Assembly (NCBI GenBank): GCA_030737875.1
Contig: CM060910.1
Coordinates: forward strand, 610,899,303 to 610,963,302
DNA length: 64,000 nucleotides
Direction of reading: 5' to 3'
Origin: Allium sativum
Lineage: Eukaryota; Streptophyta; Magnoliopsida; Asparagales; Amaryllidaceae
Shown: in pieces, positions 34,291-47,770 of the stretch
Layout: every line of letters begins with the position of its first letter
How positions within the stretch are numbered: position 1 is the first letter of the stretch
Position numbers and translations under genes: made by a program
The notes under the pieces: generated by a model
The model's input: the letters and a program-made list of their open reading frames with translations, nothing else
Database searches by the model: none
Told to the model about the DNA's origin: nothing

Positions 34291-35260
34291 ATCAAAAGAT
34301 GCTTGATACGATAAACATGGTATTATATAATAATAGTGTGCAAACAATTTGAAATACATCAAAGTAAATGTATTAATCCTAGACGGCATGAGTGCCCCAT
34401 CCCACTATGTCGCCATATATAGGTATACAATCAAAACCGCGTGATGTCGTATTGGAAATTTGGGTTTCCATCTGAGTCAAGGCTAGGGAGGAGATCCTTA
34501 CCGATTCGAGACACTCTAGCAAATGCCCCAGGATTGGTACTCTGTCCAACCCTTGGATCCTGCAGGGCCGGTCCATACGTTAGCGCTTAATGGATTGGCA
34601 ATTCCTGAACACATGCTTCCCGGTCCTTTTGGACCTATAATACGGCCAGTGGCGACCGCATAAACTGAGGCCTCGAAAAATCCAACAACCACAATGAATA
34701 AATGCCAGCGCTGGTAGGTCCCTGGCACCACTCTAGCTAGAGAGGAAACGTGTGCACTCCCTGCGTTCCCTTCTCCCGTTTTAGACTCTACCGGGCTGTG
34801 AGGCTCGCGAAGTCACGTTACACAAAGCTATGCCTAAATAGACTATGCTTTGATCATCCCACAAGGCTCTTCTTTGCAACAATAAGCCTTGATCAAGTGC
34901 AACTTCGCATACCACATCAACAACTCATATCATGCGATCGGTAATTATTTAACATACAAAAGGGTGTTAAGCAAGAGAATAAATCCTCCGCCACCATGCA
35001 TTTATATATTAAATAAAAACCAATTTAATTACATGAAATAAATTTCAATGTCAGGCATGCTATCCATTTACAAGTCCGTTCTGGGTCTGAACGAAACAAC
35101 GTATCCGTCGATCTCCAGTACGTCTGGAAGATCATCACTTTTTACCTTGCCTTGGGGGATCCGTCCCAATTCAAGATATCAGTCACCATCAACCAAACGA
35201 TGTGAAGTTCTCAGGTCTTCAGTCACCATCTTCATCTTCGACTCTTGATCGTCGTGATGA

Positions 35261-35297
35261 TTATTCAGAATGGGTTAGACCCGGTCTTTCTGAATAA
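35261..35297 (-). other. Leader hairpin H1 of B
   Basis: TTATTCAGAA (35261-35270) pairs perfectly with TTCTGAATAA (35288-35297), with an inner GGGT (35272-35275) and ACCC (35279-35282). The sense strand carries AAAGACCGGG. Confidence 0.75.
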
Positions 35298-36389
35298 CTC
35301 GCGTATTTGTAATTAAAATCAACCATACGCCACATTCCAACTCTGAACATTCTTTTAAATAAAAATTATTATTTATATTAAAAGATTCTCATTAATTTTA
35401 TCAAAAATAAAATAAATTACATTTTAATCTTTCTAAAAAGATTTATTAATATTCAATTTTGATTTTTTAATACATGAATCATTATTACAAGATTATTAAT
35501 TTTAATAAGCCAATCTTGTCTTAAATTAGGTTAAAGAACTAGTTTCATTAAACACAGTTCACGATAAACCCAAAACCAATTTTTCAAAATATGGAATTTC
35601 TACAGAAATCAAATCAACAAATAATCATTATAAATTTCTGTATCTTTTAAATTTATAAAATAGATTTACAAATTTCAAATAGTAATTTCAGTGTAAATTG
35701 GATTAAAGGATAAATGTTATTTAAAACATCGTCCACTACAAATCCAATCTACATATCAATCACCAAACATAAATGTCAAATTCTAATAATCTTAAATAAA
35801 AGATTTCTCTTTAAATATTTATTATTATAAGAAAAACGTATTTTAGAGATAATCACTAAAAATATTCTTTATATAAAAGATTTTTACCTTTTACAAATAT
35901 TCTTTGTTTAACATATACTTAATTAAAATATATATATTTAAATAAAAAGAATTTCTAATGTAAAAATATTTTTATTTAAAAGAACATCTGAATCGAAATG
36001 CGACTCAACCATTTACCATATAATTTGGATTATATGGATTTAACACACATCATATATAACAATAAAAATGTAATTATCAAGTCATCTATTTACATCCAAA
36101 GTGCAAATTCCAACTGTGTAAGCGTTAAAATTAAATAATAACGCTCATCACAGCCTGTCGATCTAACGATCAACATACAACTAAATATTGGGATTAGTGT
36201 ATGTTAATTTTCATCCCAACACCCGTGTGGGGTTTCATCCAACAAACAAATAATTAATTCATTTGTGCACTTGGGCGATGTGTGAAAATTATCGACCCAA
36301 TCACATAAACAAGTCAGGTAACTTGTTTGTGGCAGTGTAATACACAATATATAACACGACGATAAAACTGTCTCTTTTTATTTCTATTC

Positions 36390-38010
36390 TTTTTATTGCA
36401 TGTAAAATGTCAATAAAGATGAATTCTTTATTTCTATTCTTTTATCGCATCTAAAATGACGATAAAAATAAAATCTTTATTTCAATTCCTTTCATTGTAA
36501 ATAAATGAAAAAGAAAATGTAATCTTTTAATTCCATTGTAATAGGGAATACAATTAATATCAAAAATATAACTTTTCATTTCATGTTTTATTCGCACTAG
36601 AGAATGCAAATAAAGATTCAGCTTTTTGATTTGAGGTTTATTTACAACGAGGAATGTAAATAAAAAATTTAACTTTTCATTTCATAATTTATCTGCAATA
36701 AGGATTGCAAATGAAAATGGATCTTTTATTCTCATGTTGTATTTGCGTTGAGTAATGCTAATAAAAATGTAATACTTAATTTTCTACTTTTATTTACATC
36801 AAGAAATGTAAATAAAAGAACAACTATTTATTTTATGTCTATTTACATCAACTGAAGTAAATAAATAAAAATGTAACCTTATTTTAATGCTTTGTTCGCA
36901 TTTAAAAACATGCCAAAAAATGTAACGTTTGTATTTACTAAATTTGTTTGCATCTAAATTTGCAACAAAATGTAATTTTTATCTTCTTGTTTGTTTACGA
37001 CTAAGGTTGCAAACAACAATGTAATTTTTCTTATCTTCTGGTTTTATTTGCATGATAGAATGCAAATAAAAATGTATATTCTATTTTCTACATTTCATTT
37101 GCATTGTAGAATACAAACAAAAAATATAATTTTTATTTTATGTATTGTTTACATTGCGGAATGCAACAAAATGTATTTTTTTTATGGTTTGTTCACATTG
37201 TGAATGCGAACCAAAATGTAAATCTTATTTTTAATGTTTTGTTCGCATTGTGAATGCGACCAAAAATATAAATCTCATTTTTAAAAGTTTTGTTCGCATT
37301 GTGAATGCGAACAAAAATGTAAATCTTATTTTTATTTTTTATTTTTTTTCGTTTTTGTTTTGTTTGCATTGTGAATGCGAGCAAAAATATAAATCTCATT
37401 TTTAAAAGTTTTGTTCGCATTGTGAATGCGAACAAAAATGTAAATCTTATTTTCTTATGTTTTGTTCGCATTGTGAATGCGAGCAAAAATATAAAATCTT
37501 ATTTTTTTCTAAAAGTTTTGTTCGCATTGTGAATGCGAGCAAAAATGTAAATCTTATTTTTTTTTTCTATATTTTCTTGTATTTGTGAATACAAATAAAA
37601 TGAACAAATTTTATTCCAATGTTTCATTTGTATATGTAAATACAATAAAAAGAACAAATTATATTTCAATGTTTTATTTGTATTTGTGAATACAAACAAA
37701 AAGAACAAATTATATTTCAATGTTTTATTTGTATATGCAAATACAAATAAGAAGAACAAATTATATTTCAAAGTTTTATTTGTATATGTAAATACAAATA
37801 AAAAGAACAAATTATATTTCAAAGTTTTATTTGTATTTGTGAATACAAACAAAAAGAACAAATTATATTTCAAAGTTTTATTTGTATATGTAAATACAAA
37901 TAAAAAGAACAAATTATATTTCAAAGTTTTATTTGTATTTGTGAATACAAACAAAAAGAACAAATTATATTTCAAAGTTTTATTTGTATATGTAAATACA
38001 AATAAAAAGG
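36390..38010 (-). repeat. Array of tandem palindromes in B 5' LTR
   Basis: Second copy of the array at 29140-30800, with small indels. Here CTTTTATTTACAT/ATGTAAATAAAAG near 36786 pairs perfectly, where the other copy has one mismatch. Confidence 0.85.
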
Positions 38011-39492
38011 CAAACTTTATACTTGCATACATTTCTAACTATAATGGCATTTACAATGATATGACATTTCATACCATAATGACATTTGAATGGTCATTTA
38101 TTATGTTTCAATGTATCAATTTAAATATGACAATTCAATGTAAAAGATACTTTCCTATTTTTCATTGCTAACACAACCAATTTGACATTTTACTAATATA
38201 ACATTCATAATAAAGGTGACAATTTTAATTCGTTAATTCTAATCTCAACAAGTAATGACAATTTAAGTGATAAATGTAAATCTTTCACTTTCAATCTAAT
38301 TCACATGGAAATGTATTGACAAAAATCTAATATTTTATTCCATTCGAAAACGCATGTAGATTTCATCATCGAGTTCCATCTTTTAATTACAATGAAAATT
38401 GCATCGTCAACTTAAATCTCTTATTTGATTACAAATGCAACATAAAGATTCAATCTTTATGCGTCATTCAAACGCAACATAAAGATTCAATCTTTACATT
38501 GGATTATTTAATGAAGACTCTAAAGTTATGTTTATTTTTCATTTTTTTTTTTTAATTTCATGTTTACACAAAACGCTAAAATATTATTATAATTCATGTT
38601 TAACAATAACGCTAAAATTTGATTAAAATTATGTGCTTACAATGAATGCTAAAATTTAATGTATAACAACACATCATTTGGTGTCTACACGTAGCGATGA
38701 TACCAAACATGAACAAAATATAGATCTATTTAGAATAGATCTAAGTATACATGAATAATTCAACATCCAAAACTCAAAGCATAGCAAATGTGATTACAAA
38801 TAAACAATGAAATTTCAATGCGAACATAGATCTAGCTAACGCAGATATATTAATTAAGAAAATAATTAAATTAAATTAAATTTTAAATTTAGAATTGCTC
38901 ACCTTGGATATTAAATCAAAACTGAATCAAAAGGATCAGAGATTGTACACAACAGATCTTGAATGTTATGTTGCGTGTCGTTGTCCCAATATCACAAACG
39001 TTGTTGCGTTCTGAATCGGATTGAATCAAAAACACATTTTTAATAATTAAAATTAAGATTAGAAATGAAATCAAGCATTGCAAATTGATAAAATAAAATT
39101 TATATAACCTTTGAATTGTTCAAATCTTTGGATCACGATAACTTGAGCTACGGTTGACGGTTTTGGGTGCCGTTTGTTGGAGGATGGAGTGCTTGGAGAG
39201 GTGGATATTCGGCTGGAAGGGGGTAGGATGCGGTTGCAAGGAGGAGGAGCAGCGGATCCATAAAGTCAGCGGACTTGGAGAGGTGATTCGAGAGCTACGG
39301 ACAACGGTTTGATGTGAAATTGGTCGGAGAAGAAAGAGGAGGAGAAGAGCTTGAAAAACTTCCAAAGGATGGGGATCTAAAAGTGAGTGGATTAGAAGAT
39401 AAGGAGGAGAGAAGGAGAAGAAGACATGGCGGCTACGGGTTCAGGTGCATTAGTTTCTGATCGAGAAGGAGAGATGCCTCGGTTTGCGTGTA

Positions 39493-39500
39493 CTTTTATA
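39493..39500 (-). promoter_or_regulatory. TATA box in B 5' LTR
   Basis: Sense TATAAAAG, the counterpart of 32268-32275 and the copy that would drive B's own transcript. The pyrimidine-rich leader follows at about 39120-39480. Confidence 0.5.
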
Positions 39501-40529
39501 ATATTTTATTAATTTATTATCCATTAAAGGCCCGTTTTGCAACTTTGTCCAATTTCAGCCCAAAGACTGTCGTTCTTAAGGTTTTGACACCTTCTGAACG
39601 CAATGGAATGGGTCTCGGGGCCCAACTCCGAAATTTGTACATATTTTATTTAAAATTCCATTAAAAATTAATTAATTAAATATTTACCGTACATTTAAAT
39701 ATGCCGGGGCCACATACGGACTCCGAAAAATCCAGAAAAGTTATTTTGGGCTTTCTTGTGACAATATGGTTCTAACGAGACTAATTTCATTGAATTCTGA
39801 GACTGTTTGAAAAATGTCTATTTTTAAAGCGTTTAAATTTAACTGAAATAGTCAAAACACATTTTCTTTTCCCACGCTCACATATTAATTTGAAAAATTC
39901 TGAAAATTGAAATCTAGCAATAATTTGACATTCCGGTTCCAACAAAAGTGATTTCGTCGAAAACCGAGGTCGTTTGAAAAATGACTATTTTTAAGGCCAA
40001 TATATTTAATATTAAAAATATATTTTTAAACAAATAAATCCCGAAACTCAAAATACATAAGTGTTTACTGTTTTTCAATGTAGAAACATCATTCTGAACT
40101 CAATGGAAGTGGTTTCGAGTTCAAATTCTTTCGTATGCAAAAAGTAGCATTTTGACCTTATAAATTTCATAGCGACCTTTCTAAAAATTGAATTGGCCAT
40201 AACTTTTGATTTCCGCTATGAAATTTCAATTTTTCGGATTCGTTGGAAAGATATTTTTAAATAGATTCTAATATTTTTGGTTTCACTAAAATCCGTTAAA
40301 TTTTGCATCCTGTACGGTCAGTCAAAGTTCAAGATTGACTTTTTAAACTACCGCGCTATTTCTAACTCTTTTGTTAATTAAAATTAAATTATTCATTCTA
40401 ACTTCGATTTAAATCAAATTTGTGATCATTATTATTTCAATAAATTATTTTATATTGTCAAAATTCATTAAAATTTCCTAAAATAAAAATTTTAAATTGG
40501 TTTTGATTTTGCGGGTTGTTACAATGCCC

Positions 40530-40577
40530 ATACGGAGTGGTTTGCAAATAATGAATCTGATCCCGGTCTCTCCGTAT
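40530..40577 (-). other. Leader hairpin H1 of C
   Basis: ATACGGAG (40530-40537) pairs perfectly with CTCCGTAT (40570-40577); sense AGAGACCGGGATC. The right-LTR copy (47270-47317) has decayed at two positions. Confidence 0.7.
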
Positions 40578-41149
40578 TGACAACGGAAATGGTCAAAATC
40601 TTTGATAGTCGGTGATTTAACTATCAAAGGAAAACATGTGTACAAACAACGGTCGTATTTCCAAATGGAAATCTTACCAAGCAAATCATCAATCAACACC
40701 GATCCACTTTAATTTAATTTGTCATTCAATTATCCATTTCCCTATTCCTGTTTCCATATATTCAACATTTCTTATTTTCTAAATTTAGAAAATATACCTT
40801 ATTAACAATGGAAAACATTTTCATTTCTTATTTTCTATATTAGAAAACATTTCTGATTCTTATTTGGAATTTTTTTTCCAAAACTCCTACATTTGGATTT
40901 AAACAGATGTTTAAATAAAACATCGTTATGCCAACTCAAACCATTACCTTCCTTTACTAAAATTACTTAACCAACCATCACTATCGAACCTTAACCATCC
41001 CTTGGTTAAAAATGGAGCCAATCAAGTTGGGGTATAACTACCTCTCAGACCTTAACTGAACAACATTTCTAACTTCGAAACAGACAAGGTTCAACTTTTA
41101 AACCTTTAAAAACTTCTTTACGTAGCTCTCTTTCGAATAAATCTCTATT

Positions 41150-41730
41150 CGATAACTCTTTCCTTTGAATAAACTATATTCGATCATCTCTCTTCGAATA
41201 GCCATATTCGATTAACTCTATTCAATTAACTCTAATCGATTTACTCTTATCAGTTACCTCTATTTGATTAACTCTATCCTATTAACTCTATTTGATTAAC
41301 TCTATTAGATTAACTCTATTTGATTAACTCAAATCGATTAACTCTATTGGATTAACTCAAATCAATTAACTCCTATCAATTAACTCCCATCAATTAACCC
41401 CTTTAGAATAAACTATATTCGATTAACTCCTTTCGAATAAACTATATTCGATTAACTCCTTTAATTGTATTCGAATAAAACTATATTCGATTAACTCCTT
41501 TCGAATAAACTATATTCGATTTGCTCCTTTAACTCTATTCGAATAACTCTAATTCGATTAACTCTAATCGATTAAATCTAATTCGATTAACCCTAATCGA
41601 TTAACTCCAGTCGATTAACTGCTCTCAATTAACTCTAACTTGATTAACTCTAATCGATTAATTCTAATTCGATTAACTCTAATCGATTAACTCCAATTCG
41701 ATTAACTCAAATCGATTAACTCCATTAAGT
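41150..41730 (-). repeat. GATTAACTC tandem zone in C
   Basis: Dozens of degenerate short units of the type CGATTAACTCTAATT or CGAATAAACTATATT. The counterpart in the right LTR is 54660-55230, and a weak version is in F near 4870-5040. Confidence 0.85.
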
Positions 41731-41819
41731 TTGACTTTGTTCAAAATAGTATCCCATTTCAAAATTCTGTTTATACTTATATTTATAGAATTATTCATAT
41801 GAAATCTCCTTTTTATTTC

Positions 41820-42080
41820 TAACACTTAAATCTCATTTAAAATTTCCTTTTATAACTCTATTTATTTCATAAATAAATATTTCCTTTTATAACTCTATTT
41901 ATTTTCTAACTATCTCCTTTTCTATTCTATTTGTCCAACAAATATTTCCTTTTCAATTCTATTTATTTAACAAATAAATATTCCCCTTTCAATTCTTTTT
42001 ATTTAACAAATAAATATTTCCTTTTCTAATTGTTTCACAAATATTTCCTTTTCTCTTTGTTTTACAAATATTTTCCTTTA
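41820..42080 (-). repeat. Palindromic AT-rich tandem repeats in C
   Basis: Units joining TATTTCCTTTT with hairpins such as TATTTATTT-aac-AAATAAATA and TATTTGT/ACAAATA. Arms vary in step, as in B's array. The counterpart is 55320-55615. Confidence 0.7.
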
Positions 42081-43425
42081 ATATATAAAATCTATTGATT
42101 TTATATAAATACTTTATTTTCAAAATACACTTTGAAAATCACCTTTTCTACATTCCGGTATTTTTTACGGTACTTAAAATACCCAATTAACAATGATCGA
42201 TATCATTCAACACACGTAATCAACACAGATTATATATCACATCATATATTACAATATATGGAAAATAGTAAAATAAACGTTGAGGAATCAAGTTGGATTC
42301 CTCCAACCTGTTTCCCTGCATCCACAGATGTTATACAATATAAATTACATCAATTTCATTTTGGTATGAAATATTCTGATAAACAAAATCAGTATTTGAT
42401 TAACAATTTATATATATATTGTTATCTATAATTTCAAACAATCAATCAGCAATTCAATCAAACAGTCAACACACATATATCAATCATCATTTATCAGTTC
42501 TAAAAAAAGTTATAAAAATATGAACTGGTAGAGTTGGTGAGTTTTACTCACATTGGACACTCATCGTTAATAAAGATAACCATCGCTTGATTTAATTCTG
42601 ACATTTTATTTCACTATAAATTGTAACAAGCTCCAATTCACTCCCAACCAGTTCCATTGTATATCGTCCGTCCGTATGATCCCAAAGGATCCTGTTTCGC
42701 TGAATTTCGTTCACGTACGATCAAGTTATGACTTATTCAAGTTAATACACTTTAATTAAAAATAAAAACTTGGATTTTAAATTGCAAATGGGCCTTAAAC
42801 TTTTAACTCTCAGCTCAAACCCACGTTTAAAAACGAGGCCCGCAATTTCTTCTTCCCGATTCAAAACGCTGCTCCTCCTATACAACTCGATGGCCATTGC
42901 CGATAGTTGAACCTCCCCTGCTACTCATTCCTTCAACGAAACCCAAATCCGTGACGACCATTAAACTCCTTGTCAAAATTTCCTCCACCACATGTTGAAA
43001 GGTACGACTCGGATTCTCAGAGGAAAAACCGACATCGCCTGAAATTTCCGCGCTGACCTGAAACTAGCGAATGTTTTCATCAACAATCCACCTCAAATTT
43101 ATCTGCTAAGTGCGAATCTTCATGCTAAACTCGAAATCAATGTTCGTTTCCACCATCGACACCTAAAATCTGAGGAGATGGAAGCCCAAGCCGATGTTGG
43201 TAAGAATACAGCGAACATAATTAAGTTCGAACGCCACAAAAACTATATACAAGCGTAGAGGAACTCCTCACGAATCCGATTACACCTCTTTCTAGATTTA
43301 TGGATTTTATTTGGCTTTGTTTGAGATTTTTGAACTCACTTTTTTCACTGTTTGTATTTGCTGAAGGATGCGGCGCCTTCATATGTTGACTTCGGGATGT
43401 TAGAATTAGGTTTAGGATGTGGGGA

Positions 43426-43434
43426 TATTTATAG
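43426..43434 (-). promoter_or_regulatory. Putative TATA box in C LTR
   Basis: Sense CTATAAATA, a strong match to the plant TATA consensus, 1.07 kb into the LTR. Confidence 0.55.
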
Positions 43435-43575
43435 GGTATGTTTTGGCTTGTCCGAGAAGATTCGCCTATTTTTTTTATATTTATTTTCTATTTGAATCTA
43501 CACTCTAAAAATCCCTACAAATACACACCATATCTAAAAATCATGAAAATTGACATGCAGCTACAGTTTGACATT

Positions 43576-43616
43576 ACGGACCCAACGAAACTAGTTTTGT
43601 CGAATTCCGACTCCGT
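43576..43616 (-). promoter_or_regulatory. Upstream palindromic module in C
   Basis: ACGGA (43576-43580) pairs with TCCGT (43612-43616) around AAACTAGTTT (43588-43597). A/D have ACGGT/ACCGT, a compensated difference. Confidence 0.5.
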
Positions 43617-44505
43617 CTGCTCACACAGCGTATGTTTAACCGTCAAAAGACTGACTGTTTCACATTAAAAATCCGTACGGCCACATACTGACTTCAAAAA
43701 TCACAAAACTTGGAATCTAATAATAATTTAGTATTACGGATTCAACAAAATGGGTTTCGTCGAAAACGGAGGTTGTTTGCAAAACTGGCTATTTTTAATC
43801 TCTAAACAACCCCTTTTTAAATATTAAATATATTTAAAAATAATTAAATTTAATATAAATAAATTTTTGTTATCGTATATATTCACAATAGAACATCATA
43901 CAACTCCAATTGGATTTATAACTTGATATTCAAATCCCGGTTGAATCGATACTCAATTTATATTGAAAAATCCATTTATAATATAAATAAATTGCTATAA
44001 ATTATAAAGAAATTCCATAGCGACTATTTTAAAATTTGATTTGGACATAAATCAAAATCTTCACAATGAAATCCCGATTTTTCTCTTCCATTAGAAAAAT
44101 ATACTTCACCAGTTCCGAACGTTTCTTATTTCATAGAAATCCGGCTTAAAACGGATTCTATATATTTATTTAAAGTTCGAATCGCCAAAGAGCGAACTGC
44201 CGCGCCATTTCGAGCTCGATTATAATTATAATATAAATTATATGCTCTAACTTGGTTGGTTAAATATATTCATTATCATAATTCAAGTTTAAACTAAAAT
44301 GTATATATATTGAATTGCCCAATTCACACTACAATGTGAATTCTACTATTTACGACTATTTCAAAAATTAAATATATTATTCTATTATTTAATTAAATTA
44401 AATATTCACTATTATTTAATTCTACGACCATTCAAATCTCTAAAATCACTATTTATATAATTAAGTAAATTAATTATTATATCGCTAAAAATACGGGACA
44501 TTACA

Positions 44506-44522
44506 TTCTTTCCCCCTTAAAA
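44506..44522 (-). other. Polypurine tract of C
   Basis: Sense TTTTTAAGGGGGAAAGAA adjoining the LTR start TGTAATGTCCCG. Confidence 0.85.
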
Positions 44523-44642
44523 ATAATTTCATCCACGAAATTGCTTAGGTAGAAACTAACCCTATTGACTGGTCAAAAATATTTGTTTACTACTTAAATT
44601 TCAATTTTACTGAACCAATTTAATTTCAATTAAAATATTAAT

Positions 44643-44876
44643 TTATTCCTGCCAACTAAAATTTTCAAAAAATCCTAGAAATTTTTGAAAAATTTCGCCA
44701 GCATCTCCTTTGTACTGGTCAATCGGTAAAATCACAACTCGCCTCTTTGGGCCTTCTCCATCCCAAAAGAAAATCAAATAGCCAAGCGGCTTGCCAAACA
44801 GGCTCATAAATCTCATACCCAATTTAAATATAAACTTGTACCTTTTTGTCGGGTATATCAACTCTTTCACTTTCAA
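44643..44876 (-). CDS. Short conserved reading frame in C (77 codons), possibly a relic
   Basis: The product aligns over about 68 residues with the E frame at 62080-62346, with one codon gap near the end. Shared blocks are PTK.Y.FIF, RFMSL.GKPLG, IFFW.GEG, RRVV..PI and EIF.KF. No known family is firmly recognised; the RRVV..P segment faintly recalls plant DUF4283-type domains, low confidence. Comparing MSL to KF codon by codon, I count about 14 amino-acid-changing and 3 silent differences, which does not indicate protein-level selection. It may be a remnant of an ancestral gene in the correct orientation, or an RNA element that happens to be open. Confidence 0.35.
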   Translation of the reverse strand: MKVKELIYPTKRYKFIFKLGMRFMSLFGKPLGYLIFFWDGEGPKRRVVILPIDQYKGDAGEIFQKFLGFFENFSWQE

Positions 44877-45223
44877 TCTGCTATAAAGTCAGCATATATA
44901 AATGTATTCCCAATCGATTTCCAGTCAATTCATTCTCAACAAATCATTCGCTAATCCAAGCCAAAATTTATTCTCAACTTTCTATTCCACAAATCCAAAT
45001 TTCTCGATATCCTTCTAATCTAATTCAACTCCAATTTGCTTTTGCAAATTTCAATTCAATTTGGTTTTAAATCAAACAATCTCTCCTTGGAAATTTTAAA
45101 TAACTTTGCTTTTCCAAAATCAAATATCCCTTTTCGAAATTCAAAACAACTTGCTTTTCTCAAAACAATTCAAAAATCATCTCTTTGGTAGTAATCCGTC
45201 ACTTACACACTCGAAAATGAACA

Positions 45224-45249
45224 CCGATGATGGTCCACTTCATCATCGG
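45224..45249 (-). other. Internal hairpin H6 of C
   Basis: CCGATGATG (45224-45232) pairs perfectly with CATCATCGG (45241-45249). Confidence 0.65.
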
Positions 45250-45816
45250 AATATATTTTCTAGCGATCAAAGTGAGTTCAATACTATATCACCTTTCAAA
45301 ACCATTTCTAAACATTTCCATTTTGAAATCAGTTCAAAATACCATTCACAATTCTTGTAAAACAATTTAAAATCTCCCAAGATTTTAAAATTCTCATATA
45401 TTTATTCCAAATGCATTTACAAACACCTTTCAAATTTCCAGGGTTTTAATTTCAATTCTGATTTTTAAATTCAGATTTAATTCATCTGATTCCACATATT
45501 TCACTTATATAAATTCTGATTGGCTATTTACATAACCATTTCACATTATATTTTCTTACTCGATTATAATAACAACCAGCACATCCAATATAATACAATA
45601 TTTCCAACATATATTTTCTTCATATCAAAATATAACATGGGTAAATTTATTTCATTGCCCTCTTTCCAAACCATACTGCGTCGGTCCATCATATTCAAGT
45701 GTTAAGAAACCCCTGCCGATACAGTGGATCAAACTGATCGACTAGAACTCATAAACAACTCAACTAAACAAATTTTATATCAAATAACAAATATGTTCAC
45801 TCGTATATATACACTC

Positions 45817-45857
45817 AACTCAATCTAGGGTATTACTAACCCCATCCAAACTGAGTT
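45817..45857 (-). other. PBS-proximal double-stem hairpin H3 of C
   Basis: Outer AACTCAAT (45817-45824) with ACTGAGTT (45850-45857); in the sense RNA this is AACTCAGU/AUUGAGUU with one G-U pair. Inner GGGT (45828-45831) with ACCC (45839-45842), sense loop TAGTAAT. It lies 35 nt from the PBS. Confidence 0.8.
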
Positions 45858-45891
45858 ACGCCACAGATCCATGGTAATTACTTAACCTTAA

Positions 45892-45903
45892 GCTTTGATA
45901 CCA
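45892..45903 (-). other. Primer-binding site of C, one mismatch
   Basis: Sense TGGTATCAAAGC, one change from the usual TGGTATCAGAGC. The change fits C being the oldest, decaying element. Confidence 0.85.
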
Positions 45904-46254
45904 ACTGTAGTGTCCCGAAATTCCAGTATAACTTGAGCTAGCCAAATAACACAAGTCCAAACCAAATTGCACTGGAAACCAGAAAACTAATAGAAAGAAA
46001 ACAGAGGGTGAGAATACATATAATAGAAACTTAGAATAGAAGAAGAAGAAAAACATACAACATCATAGTAACACAAATCTCACAGCGGAACGAACACTAT
46101 ATAATAGATACATAACTTTGAAATAAAACTAGTATATGTATACAGCAACATTATCAGAGTACAACACTTACAACACAATGGAAATACCTATAGCTATATA
46201 ATCCTGAAGCCTCCTGCTCCAAGCTCTCTAAATATATCTGTAAAATCCCGACTA

Positions 46255-46286
46255 CTTGACTGCCCGTACAAATTTGGGCACCCAAG
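46255..46286 (-). other. Leader hairpin H4 of C
   Basis: CTTG (46255-46258) with CAAG (46283-46286), and TGCCC (46261-46265) with GGGCA (46276-46280). Confidence 0.6.
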
Positions 46287-46380
46287 AGTTTAGGTAAAAC
46301 AAAACAAAACAAAATCTGGGTCAGTCAAGGAACTGGTGTGAGTAAAATAGTTTAAAACAGTTTGAGCAATTAAACGATAT

Positions 46381-46426
46381 CTCATAAGACCACGCCGTAT
46401 AACAGAATTGGTTTTTCCTTTATGAG
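46381..46426 (-). other. Leader hairpin H2 of C
   Basis: CTCATAAG (46381-46388) pairs with CTTTATGAG (46418-46426) with one bulged base. The inner context (GACCACGCCGTAT) is shared with A and D next to their H2. Confidence 0.6.
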
Positions 46427-47770
46427 AATCCAAAACATTTTATTTAACTTTCAAAATCCTTTTGAAAGAAACGATAAACTTTATATCAAAACTCTTTTGA
46501 TATTATAATAATGTCTATCAACCGCAACTAAATAATCATCTAGCAGAAACACTTTCATCTCACGTTCTACATATATAGTATACAATCAAAATCGCGAGCA
46601 CTTATTGGATAATGGATTACCAACTATGACAAGGTATGGAACCACCTTCCGACAGTGTACCTCTAGAGAGGAATACACTGGGTTCAACAAGAACATCTTG
46701 CAACTCGGCCACACATGACCGACCACTCATTTCACTTGAGTGTATCAAATGTATATCACCAACGGTGGGGAACAACAATAGTTTCCCGAAAGGGACGACA
46801 TCGAATAGATTAAAGAAGTAAATGAAACTCTAGATTAGGTGACAACACACCCTAATTGGCAGCCAACCACTTAGCCATGTTGCTTGGTCGATTTTTGTCA
46901 TTTCCCGATTGTGAGGCTAGAGGCCATGCTTATCTCTGACAAATCACACATTTATTCACTTTGAATGTCACATCGTCATACCCGCCAAATCACAAATTTA
47001 TTTCCCCAAAAATACCAGGGTATACAGCTAAGAGAAACGAATTCCTCCGGCACCAAACATAAATACGTTTGAAGAGATCAACTTACGCGATCCATTAAAT
47101 ATACTCTGTCAGACATTCTTCCATATAGGTCGTCCCGGGACTGCACAAAACGAAGGTACCATTATGTAAATCCATCTTAGGAAATTTCTACCTATGATCA
47201 CCAGAATAGCCCTTGCATAACTCCGTCTTCAATTTTCTTCATCATATTTGATTCGCAACGTTAATGCCCATATGGACTGGTTTACAGATAATGAATTTGA
47301 TCCCGGTCTCTCCGTATTGAGAATGGAAACGGTCAAAATCTTCGGTAGTCGGTGAATTAACTATCAAAGGAAAACATGTGTACAAACAACGGTCGTATTT
47401 CCAAATGAAATCTTACCGAGCAAATCATCAATCAACACTGATCCACTTTAATTTAATTTGTCATTCAATTATCCATTCCCTATTCCAGTTTCCATATATT
47501 CAACATTTCTTATTTTCTAAATTTAGAAAATATACGTTATTAACAATGGAAAATATTTTCATTTCTTAATTTCTGTATTAGAAAATATTTCTGATTCTTA
47601 TTTGGAAAACATTTCCAAAACTCATACATTTGGATTTAAACAGATGGTTAAATAAAACATCGTCATGCCAACTCAAACCATTACCTTCCTTTACTAAAAT
47701 TACTTAACCAACCATCACTATCGAACCTTAACCACCCCTTGGTTAAAAATGGAGTCAATCAAGTGGGGGT

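Larger units (their letters stand above)
33674..40523 (-). mobile_element. Element B 5' LTR (intact)
   Basis: 6850 bp. From the left: H4 (34001-34035), H2 (34223-34290), a zone shared with A's LTR 3' third (34370-35250), H1 (35261-35297), the site matching A's insertion point (36012), palindrome array (36390-38010), pyrimidine-rich leader and TATA (39120-39500), end GCGGGTTGTTACA. B and A share their 3' third, but the middle is unrelated, so the LTRs look modular. Confidence 0.95.
40524..44505 (-). mobile_element. Element C 3' LTR, part right of B
   Basis: C's LTR resumes with ATGCCCATACGGAG after B. The homologous unfilled position in C's other LTR is about 47264 (TTAATGCCCATATGG). It contains hairpin H1 (40530-40577), a GATTAACTC-rich tandem zone (41150-41730), palindromic AT-rich repeats (41820-42080), an AT-rich stretch to 42540, a GC-rich block (42830-43250), a TATA box (43426-43434) and palindromic modules (43576-43616). 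It ends GGGACATTACA. The LTR reconstructs to about 5.3 kb. Confidence 0.9.
44506..45905 (-). mobile_element. Element C internal region
   Basis: 1400 bp with purine tract, the 77-codon conserved frame, hairpin H6, AT-rich spacer, H3 and PBS, in the same order as F and E. No replication gene. Confidence 0.92.
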
